64,000 nt of DNA from the NCBI GenBank assembly GCA_014898425.1, contig RCSZ01000009.1, forward strand, positions 1,178,001 through 1,242,000, read 5' to 3'. The position numbers were made by a program, and so were the translations under genes. The stretch comes from Botryotinia globosa (Eukaryota; Ascomycota; Leotiomycetes; Helotiales; Sclerotiniaceae). A model generated the notes under the pieces. The model worked only from the letters and a program-made list of their open reading frames with translations, was not told the origin of the DNA and did not search any database. Positions 43,869 to 53,794 of the stretch are shown one piece after another; position 1 is the stretch's first letter; each line of letters starts with the position of its first letter.

Positions 43869-46797
43869 TCATGCCAAGTCATCAATATCATCATCGTTCC
43901 ACCCTAACGCCTCATAATACGATACCTCCTTCTTATAAATTTGTGTGGGTTTCATCTTTTCTAGTGCTACTGGCACATCTCTTATGTTCTCTTGATCTTC
44001 ATTCGAAGGACCCGCAGGATGCGTGTAACCCGATATCCATTCTGATATTTTACGGACGGGAGTGTCTTTCATTGGTGTTTCCTTCAATGACATTCCCTTC
44101 AGTGGTGTTTCCTTCAATGGTGTTTCCTGTATCCCAGTAGAAAATGTTGAAGGTGAAGGTCTTTTGATCGGTGTTTCCAAGTAACTTGGGACAGACGACA
44201 GAGAAGGCCTTTTGACGGCTGAATCAGGAATGCTGTTGAATAGTTGTGCGCTAGAGTGGCGCGTTTGCAACGGTGAAGAAGGTGGTATTGCACCATAATC
44301 AGCGTCAAAGTTTGTAAAATTGCTCGTAGATCTAAACGAACTTGAAAGAGGCTTTCGAGTTGGAGTCGCTTGTACAGAATCTCGAAAGGGGTCAAGATCA
44401 TATGAAGGGCCTTTGGATTGTGGTATGGTAGGTACACTCGATGGGGGAATGATGCCAAGCTCAATCTGGTCGAAATCTCTAGATCTGCCAATAATCGATC
44501 GAGATTCACCGAACACGTCCTTTTGACGGTTGGTTTTGGGAGTGGCTTTAATCTGTACCGATTGAAATGCTTGAAAGAGCGGGTTTCTGACAGGCTTTTT
44601 GGATTTTCGAGGATGCCCAGCAGACGCAGATCTTCGTTCGGCTGTCTCAACTAAAGCTTTACCAGCCAGCTCACGATTTGGTTTCTTTAGTGCTGATATG
44701 GCATCCTTCAATTCTGCATCAATGGCAGCTTGTTTCTTTGCTTTCGAATTAAGGTCTGGCGCAAGTGTACTCATATCCACCTCTCTTTGGGAAAATCTTT
44801 TAGAATTCAAGACACCACCTCTATTAACATGAAGAGGCTTAAACTCGGCAGAAGGTATACTAGACAATGATGGGGCTTCACTTGTCTCTGTCTTCAGTCC
44901 GGGGATGGTAGGATCCGTAGCCGACCTCATTAAGGAAATGGCTCTATTTGAGCCTATTGACATACTACGTCTCTCTCTATCGTCTGTCAATACACGCTGC
45001 AGACTCTTCTTTTGCTTTGCAGGAACAGGTCGCTTAGTGATAGTCCCTGGTCGAGTAAGTGTGTTTGAGAAACTTGCAGCTTTAGAAATCCTAGGTTTTG
45101 AAGCCGATTTGGTAATGGGTCCTCCAAGTTTGCGATTTATCGCATCACAACGATCGGGGAGACGGGCCGAGAAGAAAGGTACAATAACTTCTATACAGAA
45201 GTCCTTGAGAATATTATCAGTATGCTTCAAGGTATTGTTGGAGGTTATGCCGGAGTTTGTTTCTGGAGCCTTGATAGCTTCACTTGCAATGGATTGCCAA
45301 ATGCATAGTCGGTCAATATGAACGTCAATAAGCATCGCGAGATGATCCTGTTTTCGAGTCTTGGGTGTCCTTTCTTTGCTTTGTATTATCCCATCGTTAA
45401 TCGGACGACTAGGTAAGCCTCCGTCTAAGTCGTCACTTGTCGAAACCAAAGGTTGTAGAGCAAAAATCTCGAGTATTACAATCATTTGAAGTTGTGTCTC
45501 GCGAACACGTAGATTCGCTATACGAGTTTTTGCTAACTCTTCTTTAGATGATCCTGGAGCCCCGGGCTCTATCTCCTCGTCATGGCCGATCCACCATTGC
45601 CTAATGAGCGACTCCTCATTTGGATACAGCCCATTCTTGCCAGGTTTCATCTTCTTATTGCTCTTCTTCCTCTTAGGTTTCACTGTAGTATCGTCGGCAC
45701 TCTGGTCATGAATATCAATGGATGAGACGCAGACAGGTATGCCATCACGATATTTCTTGTCAATAAGGGTACTTGATAGTACAAGGCTTTCTAAAAATGC
45801 GATGTGCTCACTCATATCGAGACTTGCGTCAAAGTCGAGGTGAAATGCCGCGCGTGCTCGTGATAAAGGACCTTTTGCAAAATAGGCCAGTGAAGTCTTT
45901 GAAAGATAGAGTGATTCGAAGTACTGAGTTCGAACATTATCAAAAATTTCAGTGGAAGTAGCTTGTGTTTTCGTCTCCAAAGCAGGTAGACAGATAGTCG
46001 CTTGGGTGTCATTTTGAGGTTCGGATGCGGGTACCTTTTCAGGCGCAACTGATTGATGGCGGGATTCTGGCAATAGCGGAGTAGATGGGCGCTTGATCAT
46101 AGACTGTATCGCTTCGATAGCGAGTCTCTTTTTTTTGGTATATTTGCTTCCTTCCGGTGTGATCAATGGCTCGGTCGAGGTTTCGAAATGAGATGAACCG
46201 AAAAGTAGACCCTTCACCGGCACATCTGTGCGCTCGGTTTGAGCTACCACGGCCAATGATCTCAATTGATGTATGTTGATCCAAGAACCCAGTTGTAAGA
46301 CTACATATAATCCTCGCGATTCTCTTTCGACAGCATATAAAGTGCGATTGTCATCCAACCGAGCTATGAGGACCATTGGCTGATTTCCCATTCGTTCCTC
46401 CAATTCCAGTATCTTAACATGAGTCTCGAAAAGTCGTGATTGGGGCAAAGAATTGGTTGCAGATCCTATGTCTAGATATGAGAGTGGTAGCTGTGACCGT
46501 GGTAGTAATATCATAGGCTGGAAAGTTCGAGGTCGGGTGTTGGCTTTGGATGGGTATGGCTATTTTCGAATCAGACATGGTGTTGTAAAAATAAGTAAGT
46601 AAATTACTCACGTTGACAACGAATGTATCGTTCAACAAGTCCTCCAACGAATTGCCATCTCTCTTCCGCTTTTTGCTTCCCAAGTTTCCTGTATCATCGT
46701 GACAAATTGATTGTGAGCTTGGGGTCAAGACACCAGATTGTCGACGCGCTTGGTGAATCGACGCGTCGGAGAAAGGGGATGCATCTTGACTTGACAT
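43869..46797 (-). CDS. sld3: DNA replication initiation factor Sld3
   Basis: Sld3 (PF08639-type) loads Cdc45 onto the MCM helicase and, when phosphorylated by CDK, binds Dpb11 to fire origins. Exons are 46797-46612 and 46517-43869 (94-bp intron), giving 944 residues. The N-terminus (SGVLTPSSQS, KKRKRDGNSLEDLLNDTFVVN) leads to MILLPRSQLPLSYLDIG and a conserved-looking RLFETHVKILELEERMG block. The central helical Sld3/Treslin-type region (RTQYFESLYLSKTSLAYFAKG) follows. A disordered C-terminal third has many Ser/Thr-Pro sites, with a tandem TPxK array at about residues 858-882. The end is acidic (WNDDDIDDLA). The gene lies divergent from the MAPKKK at 48348. Confidence 0.85.
44059..44131 (-). 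repeat. 15-bp-type coding tandem repeat encoding TPxK units
   Basis: Imperfect copies of a 15-bp unit (plus strand TTCCTTCAATGGTG-like) encode TPLKE, TPLKG, MSLKE, TPMKD, TPVRK near the Sld3 C-terminus. Both DNA and protein are repetitive. Confidence 0.85.
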
Positions 46798-47179
46798 AGC
46801 ACCCGAATAGTAATATTTGTTATATCATGAGGAAGATATTTTATACAATAATCTTTAATTGATATACTGCAAAGACTGTTTGAAAAAGTTATGTTGTGGT
46901 GAACGATAGATAATAGCTTGACAATATAAAAAGCAATTTGCAATATAACATTTCCATTTCTACATCTAGATTCTAGACGCGTTCCCCACGAGGCTACCAA
47001 TTGACAGGGATCAAGTATCTAAGTACATTTTAGCATCGGAGGTCGGAATCTTTTCTCCGATGTGATGGATGATTGAAATAATTTGTGTCCAAAGAATAGA
47101 ATGAGCCCCTTCATCAGTCTTTCTGAGAGATCCAGGTTCGGCTCGTACTCTGTAACCTTATAAGATGCTACCTAGGGGT

Positions 47180-47267
47180 AGGAGGTAGGTAGGAGGTAGG
47201 TAGGAGGTAGGTAGGAGGTAGGTAGGAGGTAGGTAGGAGGTAGGTAGGAGGTAGGTAGGAGGTAGGT
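47180..47267. repeat. 11-bp tandem repeat (AGGAGGTAGGT), 8 copies
   Basis: Eight perfect 11-bp units lie between sld3 and the MAPKKK gene. The embedded GGTAGGT resembles half of the ACCTAGGT palindrome found elsewhere in the region. Confidence 0.95.
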
Positions 47268-47904
47268 AGATAGCTATGATGTTGAGACAACACAAGCCAC
47301 TTTCACTATCTGATAAACCCGTGGATACCTATCCATGGATACCTTACCTACCTACTCTCGTCACGGTGAACACCCTTGACATCAAATAATAACCTACCGC
47401 TTGTTCTACAGCCTCGAGTCAGGCTGTCCGATTTTGAACTCCCCTCGCTCCCTCGCTTCTATTGTATGCCCAGGTGTATGTATGTACATATGTAGATGGT
47501 AGCTCGGTAAATAGTGGCGGCTTGGCTCTCGAGGACTCAGTTTGAAACTCATCAAATATGGCATCCAAGCTTGTCATTGGAAGTGAAAGATATTTGCATT
47601 TGAGCGGGTCTCGAAGATCGATGATTGTAATTTGTGTCCCAATCAACAATCCCTCGTCCTCATCTTAAAAGCTACCCAATCGCCTTACCTAGGTACCTTC
47701 TTGAGTCTTGATTGGTATCATCTCATCTATTCCGGATAATATCTAATAGATCGATCTTTCAGCTAAAGATGACCAGACATATGTAAACATACCTAGGTAC
47801 TCGTATATACTGGCTGGCAGACCTAGGTATTCACTCGTCGTGTAGGGGTTGTTTATATCATGTTCCTACTCTCCAGCTGTATTTGAAGCTTCTCTAAAAA
47901 GAAT

Positions 47905-47985
47905 ACCCATCTACCATCTACCCATCTACCATCTACCCATCTACCATCTACCCATCTACCCATCTACCCATCTACCCATCTACCT
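47905..47985. repeat. Interrupted (CATCTACC)n tandem repeat
   Basis: About nine CATCTACC units of 8 or 7+4 bp spacing, with the T/C-rich strand on plus. It lies in the MAPKKK upstream region. Confidence 0.85.
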
Positions 47986-48347
47986 ACCCACCAACCTAGT
48001 ACTCATTTATCTCTCTCCGTCTACCTACCTACCTAGGTACATCAGTGCGAAAGTCAACTTAGCTTTTCCCCCTCAACTCTAGCTTTCTCTCTCTTATATC
48101 TTCATCTTCATCTTTCATTGAAAACTTCTCCAAATTCTACTTTCTACGCACCTGAATCGAGGTCCTAGACATTCACCAAAAACAAGTACCGTTTCAATCT
48201 ACTGTATATCACCACTTTCACCCTCTCACCCTCTCACCCCCCTGCTTTATCGGTACCAGGATGACTTCCCATCAACGCTAAACAAAGGGCAAATTAGGTA
48301 CTTTTCGCAACCTCTGATTTTTCTAATAACCAGTTTCACTCTTGAAC

Positions 48348-51300
48348 ATGAGCTCGGAGATTTCACCTCGTGCTGTACGTTTCACAGACGGGGACGACAA
48401 ACACAGGTTCGAATCATTAAAATCTTCTGTAATCATGGAGCGCCCACATGTTGAGACCAGCGACTCTGGTGGCTCTGGTTCTTCTGCAGATTCCCACGAC
48501 TTTGTCGAACATTTAAGCCCAGATGCTGCACACGACGCACATCCCGATGCCTTTCACCCCATCGATTCTCGACCCCAGATGAATAGTATAAATTCAAGTA
48601 TGCGTAGTCGAGGCAGCAATTCGGAAACAAATGGGGCGATATATAACCGCGAAACGGCTTTCAGCCCTCCCCCACAAACACCTTTGAATGGCGCAACGGC
48701 CAGATCTCAGAGACCTACTGCACCAGCCCGAACTCCTTCGAGTACATACGCGCCTGCGCGGAGACCCCCACAAGCTCCATACATGTCAATTTCGGATCGT
48801 CATCGATCTGGTTCAAACTCGAGATTTAATAGACAAGATCCAAGTGGCGCATATCGTGCGCAAGAAAGAGCTTATGTGCAACGGTTACGGCAAAACGATC
48901 CACCTTTCGAATATTTCGCTGAACCTTATACACCTAGTCTTGGATATGGAACAGGATCAGATACTGAAGAGGAATCCCCATCAGAATTGCAATTCGATGG
49001 TGATCCCTTCGATCAAGAGACTGTACTTTTCTACAACAACGATGACATACAACCTACTCAGGAAGACTTGAAAGATCCCGCAAATAGAGAGCGTCTAGAA
49101 TGGCATGGGATGTTGGCGTCTGTGCTAACCGGAGACGTAGTTAGGCAAGAGAAGAAACGTTTAATTGGTAATTCAGAAAACAAAGCAGAGAACATTGGCA
49201 CCGAGATCTGGCTTGGTATACGATCGAAAGTATGCGGCAGAAGCTTAGGGGCCCAGCGACGGATATTGGAAGACACCCGGGCCAATCTTGACACCGTTTT
49301 GGAGGAAATTATTAAGTTTCAGGTGCAAGGCGAGAGTGAGGCTGGAAAATCACCTATTGATCAAGTGCGGGGCATAGTTGCAAAGATTGAGAAGTGCGAA
49401 AGTCTATACCCATCTCGTACTGGCTTGGAAATGGCGAATAAACTGGCAGCGTCTACACAATTCGCTGCGACCTGCGACGCTGTCATATCATGGCATAATA
49501 CCACTGAACTTATCAACATTGAACTTGCCGTCCTGCAAAACTGGGTAGGAAATCCGGAGCTCGACTTCACCAAAGTGAGAGAGCGCTCACCTTCAGGACA
49601 CGGACTCTCCGATGAATCATCGTTTATTGATAGGTTGCTCAAGGAGGACGGGTTAAGATCTCTACAAGGTGATAAAAGCATACTATTAGGTGTATCTGAG
49701 GTTATCATGAAAGCAAAGAATACGTTGATCGAGAACTCTGAAGGTTTTGCGAAGCGTCATTTACCTCCTTATATCGAAGAGTTACTCACCCTCATAAACT
49801 TCCCATCGCGCCTCATCGAAGAGATTATCAAGGTTCGACTGAATTATGCGAAGAAGATGCGAGAATCCACGCAACAGAACGCAATGATGGCTGAGCAAAT
49901 GATTTCGCAGTTCAGAATATTATTGAAACTTGCCATATTGATTAAGCAAGAGTACCTTACCATATCAAATCCAGAGCCTGGGTGGGATTTACCACCTTGT
50001 ATCGATGAGTCCTTTGACCAGGTAGTTTTAGATGCACTCAAGTTTTACTTCAAGATGCTCAACTGGAAATTGGGCGGAAACAAAAATACTTTCAAAGAAG
50101 CTGAAGTTCTTGAGCAAGAATGGGATTTCTCTAACGAGATCGGACGACATCTACAAGGCGGCGATGTTGAAGTGGCAGAGCAGTTTAGTTCTTTAACTCA
50201 CAAGGCCTTCTTCCGACTGAATACCACTTTCGAAAAAGAAATGGTGAGAAAGCCAAAGGAAACAGCTTCTGAGATGACGAAGCGTTATAAGCAGAGTCTA
50301 GACTCTGTTCGCGTGCGGCAGCGTATGTTGCAAAGATTTTCCCGAGTTTTGAGTGATCGTTTCGAAAACTCGACGGACTTCAGCATTGCTTTGAAGCAGA
50401 GTGGTTTGCAGGAGCTCTACTCGAGGCTTATTGAAACCGGTCACTTCTTGGTTTATACTGCAAGCATTGAGCACGATGGTATTTTCCTCATAGCTTCTCC
50501 ATCTTTGTACAATCGACCCCAAGACATCCAGTCTATTCTAGGAACTTGCTATCACACCGAGGATACACAAGAAGACCCCAGCAACCCTTATATATTAATT
50601 CTCCGCCCCGAGATCCCAATAGGATGGGATGGTCGACAGGTCGATTCAGCTTTGATAAACATCAACATAGATTTGAAAGTTGGACATCTTCGACTTATTG
50701 CAGATGGGTCACAAGCCAGATTATCAAACGCACGAATGGCGTTTTTAGATTCGATCGGAATACATCTGGATATGGTAGTTGAACAGAGATCTCATCTCAA
50801 GAAAGTTCATCTTAAATTGACCGACATCAAGAAAGTTGTGTACAAGCTATCAAACTTGATCATGGACAGCGTGGAAATCGTTCGAAAACAAACAAAAGGA
50901 TTGGAATGTCAAGAACTCATCCAAACCTGTTTCATCTTCGCTACCGAGTTTGGTCAGCGGTCTTTGCCTTATATGGATCGAAACCGTAAGCAAATGAACA
51001 ACATCAAACTCACAAAGATTGCCCTGGACTGGGTGAGCTTCATTTGTGATGACTGCGTTCCTACGGATCGTAAAACTTTCAGATGGGCGGTACTTGCACT
51101 TGAATTTGCAATGGGTATGACTCAAGGCCAACATATTTTAGCTTTAGGGGAAGATGAGTATACAAGACTTCGATCCAAGGTCTCGGGATGTATGTCTCTA
51201 TTGATTTCACATTTTGATATCATGGGTGCAAGATCCAATTTGGCTGCTCAAGCAGAGAAACAGCGGGTGGAGACATTGAATGGCCAATTTAGGAAGATGG

Positions 51301-52466
51301 ATATTAGGGGAATGGCCGACGATGAGGAATCAGCTGCGTTTGTTCTTAATCAACGCCTTGAATTGATAGCTGATCTTGATGAAGAACGAAAGGTTATCGA
51401 GGCGGAAAGACAAGCTCTTGGCAGAGTTCTTGAAGAAAACAATGAAGCAGACCGATCTCTCACGCATCTTTCTGCTTCTCCGTCCAATATCAATATGCGC
51501 TGGCAACAAGGAAACTTTGTCGGTGGTGGTACCTTTGGATCAGTGTATGCTGCGATCAATCTGGACTCTGGTCATCTCATGGCTGTGAAAGAGATTCGTT
51601 TACAAGATCCTAACCTCATTCCTACAATTGCTGCTCAGATTGCCGATGAGATGCACGTCTTGGAGGTTCTCGATCATCCCAACGTAGTCTCATATCATGG
51701 GATTGAAGTCCATCGCGATAAAGTCTATATTTTCATGGAGTACTGTTCTGGTGGGTCACTTGCAGGTCTTCTAGAGCATGGAAGAATCGAGGACGAGCAG
51801 GTTATAATGGTGTACGCCTTGCAACTTCTTGAAGGTCTAGCATATCTTCACGAAAGTGGCATTGTTCATCGTGACATCAAACCAGAAAGTAAGTTATCTT
51901 TTTGCCTCATTCATATTACGATCAGTTCTCTAACAGTAAACACAGATATTCTCCTTGATCACAACGGTGTAATAAAATATGTAGATTTTGGCGCCGCAAA
52001 GGTCATTGCTCGCCAAGGTAAAACTCTCGTCACCGCGACTACAGCCAGTCTTGCCAACAAAAATAAATCTATGACTGGAACGCCAATGTACATGTCACCC
52101 GAAGTGATCAAAGGAGAGAACCCAGGACGAGCTGGTTCAGTCGATGTCTGGTCACTTGGCTGTGTTATCCTTGAAATGGCTACAGGTCGTCGACCTTGGA
52201 CATCTCTTGATAACGAATGGGCCATCATGTACAATATTGCCCAAGGCAATCCTCCTCAAATGCCATCGCCAGATCAACTCAGCCCTCAGGGTATTGATTT
52301 CATCAAGAAATGCTTCATTAGAGACCCCAAGAAACGTGCTTCGGCACCGGAACTCTTACAGCACGAATGGATTGTTGCGATCAAAAACCAGGTCTCTATG
52401 GAGCCGCAAACACCAAGCGATAGTGGAAGTTCCCAGTCTAGTACTAGAGGAAGTTTCACCAATTGA
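48348..52466 (+). CDS. bos4: HOG-pathway MAPKKK, Ssk2/SskB (Bos4) type
   Basis: MAP kinase kinase kinase upstream of the Hog1/Sak1 osmotic-stress pathway, activated through the Ssk1 response regulator. Exons are 48348-51888 and 51946-52466. The 57-bp in-frame intron (51889-51945) splits the Asn codon of HRDIKPEN. The product has 1353 residues. The N-terminal 1050 residues are disordered, then helical. The kinase domain runs from about 1050: Gly loop GGGTFGSV (1059-1066), Lys1081 (AVKEIRL), catalytic HRD (1174-1176), DFG (1194-1196) and MTGTPMYMSPEV. The C-terminal tail is Ser/Gln-rich. The start is the ATG at 48348 (MSSEISPR), not the TTG six bases upstream. Confidence 0.95.
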   Translation: MSSEISPRAVRFTDGDDKHRFESLKSSVIMERPHVETSDSGGSGSSADSHDFVEHLSPDAAHDAHPDAFHPIDSRPQMNSINSSMRSRGSNSETNGAIYNRETAFSPPPQTPLNGATARSQRPTAPARTPSSTYAPARRPPQAPYMSISDRHRSGSNSRFNRQDPSGAYRAQERAYVQRLRQNDPPFEYFAEPYTPSLGYGTGSDTEEESPSELQFDGDPFDQETVLFYNNDDIQPTQEDLKDPANRERLEWHGMLASVLTGDVVRQEKKRLIGNSENKAENIGTEIWLGIRSKVCGRSLGAQRRILEDTRANLDTVLEEIIKFQVQGESEAGKSPIDQVRGIVAKIEKCESLYPSRTGLEMANKLAASTQFAATCDAVISWHNTTELINIELAVLQNWVGNPELDFTKVRERSPSGHGLSDESSFIDRLLKEDGLRSLQGDKSILLGVSEVIMKAKNTLIENSEGFAKRHLPPYIEELLTLINFPSRLIEEIIKVRLNYAKKMRESTQQNAMMAEQMISQFRILLKLAILIKQEYLTISNPEPGWDLPPCIDESFDQVVLDALKFYFKMLNWKLGGNKNTFKEAEVLEQEWDFSNEIGRHLQGGDVEVAEQFSSLTHKAFFRLNTTFEKEMVRKPKETASEMTKRYKQSLDSVRVRQRMLQRFSRVLSDRFENSTDFSIALKQSGLQELYSRLIETGHFLVYTASIEHDGIFLIASPSLYNRPQDIQSILGTCYHTEDTQEDPSNPYILILRPEIPIGWDGRQVDSALININIDLKVGHLRLIADGSQARLSNARMAFLDSIGIHLDMVVEQRSHLKKVHLKLTDIKKVVYKLSNLIMDSVEIVRKQTKGLECQELIQTCFIFATEFGQRSLPYMDRNRKQMNNIKLTKIALDWVSFICDDCVPTDRKTFRWAVLALEFAMGMTQGQHILALGEDEYTRLRSKVSGCMSLLISHFDIMGARSNLAAQAEKQRVETLNGQFRKMDIRGMADDEESAAFVLNQRLELIADLDEERKVIEAERQALGRVLEENNEADRSLTHLSASPSNINMRWQQGNFVGGGTFGSVYAAINLDSGHLMAVKEIRLQDPNLIPTIAAQIADEMHVLEVLDHPNVVSYHGIEVHRDKVYIFMEYCSGGSLAGLLEHGRIEDEQVIMVYALQLLEGLAYLHESGIVHRDIKPESKLSFCLIHITISSLTVNTDILLDHNGVIKYVDFGAAKVIARQGKTLVTATTASLANKNKSMTGTPMYMSPEVIKGENPGRAGSVDVWSLGCVILEMATGRRPWTSLDNEWAIMYNIAQGNPPQMPSPDQLSPQGIDFIKKCFIRDPKKRASAPELLQHEWIVAIKNQVSMEPQTPSDSGSSQSSTRGSFTN

Positions 52467-53159
52467 GGTACTATGAGTTCTCGCCTTCGTCAACTATTTT
52501 TGTCGGTGATCACAACACCTTTCTTCTACTTTCCAAACAAGAAAATGTTTCCTTTGTATTTGCATTTGTTATTATTGTCTTTTCAGTCGTTTTGGGAAAA
52601 AGCGCAGTACATGAAGCGTCTTTTGGTGGGCATTGGGTTTGGGCACAATGGGTCGAATTGGAACTAGATGTATATGAGGGATATACATATACACGAGACT
52701 TTTTCATCAGCGATTGAGTTGGGAGTTGGTGGTTTTCGTAGCATATATGTGTTTATGAGGAAAGTCGGGTTTAACTTTCTAACGTCTATTTGGTTGTGCG
52801 AACATAAATTTAGTGCCGAAATGTTGTCGAGGGTTGGAATGGAGGAAAAGACGGAGGCTGAGTCGGAACGTCGGATGGTCAGGTGTAATACATGCATGGA
52901 AGCAAATGGTAGACTGAAATCCGTTTCGCGACGAAGAAGGCAATGGCGGTACGAGATCAGTAGAAGATCTAGTTAACATTGGGAAGTCGTGGCTACAACA
53001 CGTCTCGTGATGGAAGAATGGAAGTGGTGGTGGAGACTTGTAGTATAATCAGAACAATCATGAAACAAGATGACACCACCGGTATGACAGTATACCATTA
53101 CAATAATCTTCAAATTTGTTTTCTTCTGTCACATCATTGACAATCGCTCTCAAAATCCT
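52467..53159. other. Intergenic region downstream of the MAPKKK
   Basis: AT-rich 3' flank of the MAPKKK gene. Open frames (52473-52667, 52668-52976) have no recognisable domain. Nothing else is seen. Confidence 0.5.
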
Positions 53160-53387
53160 CTAATCCGTGTATAATATTCCGCCGGAAATATACATACCAG
53201 ATGCATCGGACACTGCTCGGCGCTTCCACTCAAATGCCCCACTCCCATATGCTGCAGAAGCGATATCTGCGCTAGTGATCGACGGTTGTAACATGGAAAA
53301 CCCAATCATGAACTCTTCAAATTGGGGACGCAACGCAAGGCTGAAAAGATGCCGTGAGTTTTCGGAGATGTAACGGGAAGGGTCCAT
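53160..53387 (-). CDS. Small hypothetical protein, doubtful
   Basis: An open frame of 75 codons starts at MDPSRYISENSRHLF and contains a mixed hydrophobic segment (FEEFMIGFSMLQPSIT). A GTATGT donor-like site after SDASG and a TTAG acceptor (38 bp later) would extend it as SDASEDFESDCQ and stop. Composition is protein-like but no family is recognised. It could be spurious. Confidence 0.3.
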   Translation of the reverse strand: MDPSRYISENSRHLFSLALRPQFEEFMIGFSMLQPSITSADIASAAYGSGAFEWKRRAVSDASGMYISGGILYTD

Positions 53388-53794
53388 TTTTTCCCCCCAA
53401 TCTAAATCTCAGTAATCAGATTACAGAAGATTGGAGATTGCGGAGATGCAGGTTTGGACGGAAAAGTTTTCTCTTGTGGATGGGGTTTGCGATGGTTGAT
53501 GGTGGGTGTGGAGACTTGTAGATATGGATGGGTTGGATGGCGAGAATGGGAGGGGAAGTTTGGAGGAGGCGTGGAGGGGTATATATACATCTTGGGGATG
53601 CTTTTGTGTATTTAGGATTTTCTTTTCTCTTCTCTTCTTTCTTTTCTCTTCCTCTCCTTTTTTAACATTCCGCCAGGAGGGAAATTCATAAAGGAGGTTT
53701 TTGGAATCGCAAAGACTTGAGTTATTGATACGTGAATTGTGTCAATTCTCATTTCTTAGACTGCACGGAGTTCAAGTAGCGACGCATTTCAATC
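53388..53794. other. Intergenic region upstream of the transporter
   Basis: 400 bp with a T/C-rich tract (53624-53661) and a TATA-like TATATATAC at 53580-53588. It probably includes the transporter promoter. No gene is seen. Confidence 0.5.

Larger units (their letters stand above)
46798..48347. other. Divergent sld3/MAPKKK promoter region
   Basis: The 1.55-kb divergent region contains an 11-bp tandem array (47180-47267), a second CATCTACC-type array (about 47905-47985) and four ACCTAGGT palindromes (47687, 47791, 47821, 48031). Open frames such as 47419-47649 are not credible. The stretch 48060-48347 is pyrimidine-rich and probably the MAPKKK leader. Confidence 0.6.

Noticed and set aside
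48342..48347. TTG start two codons before the MAPKKK ATG
   Set aside because: A non-ATG start is not needed. The ATG at 48348 has normal context.
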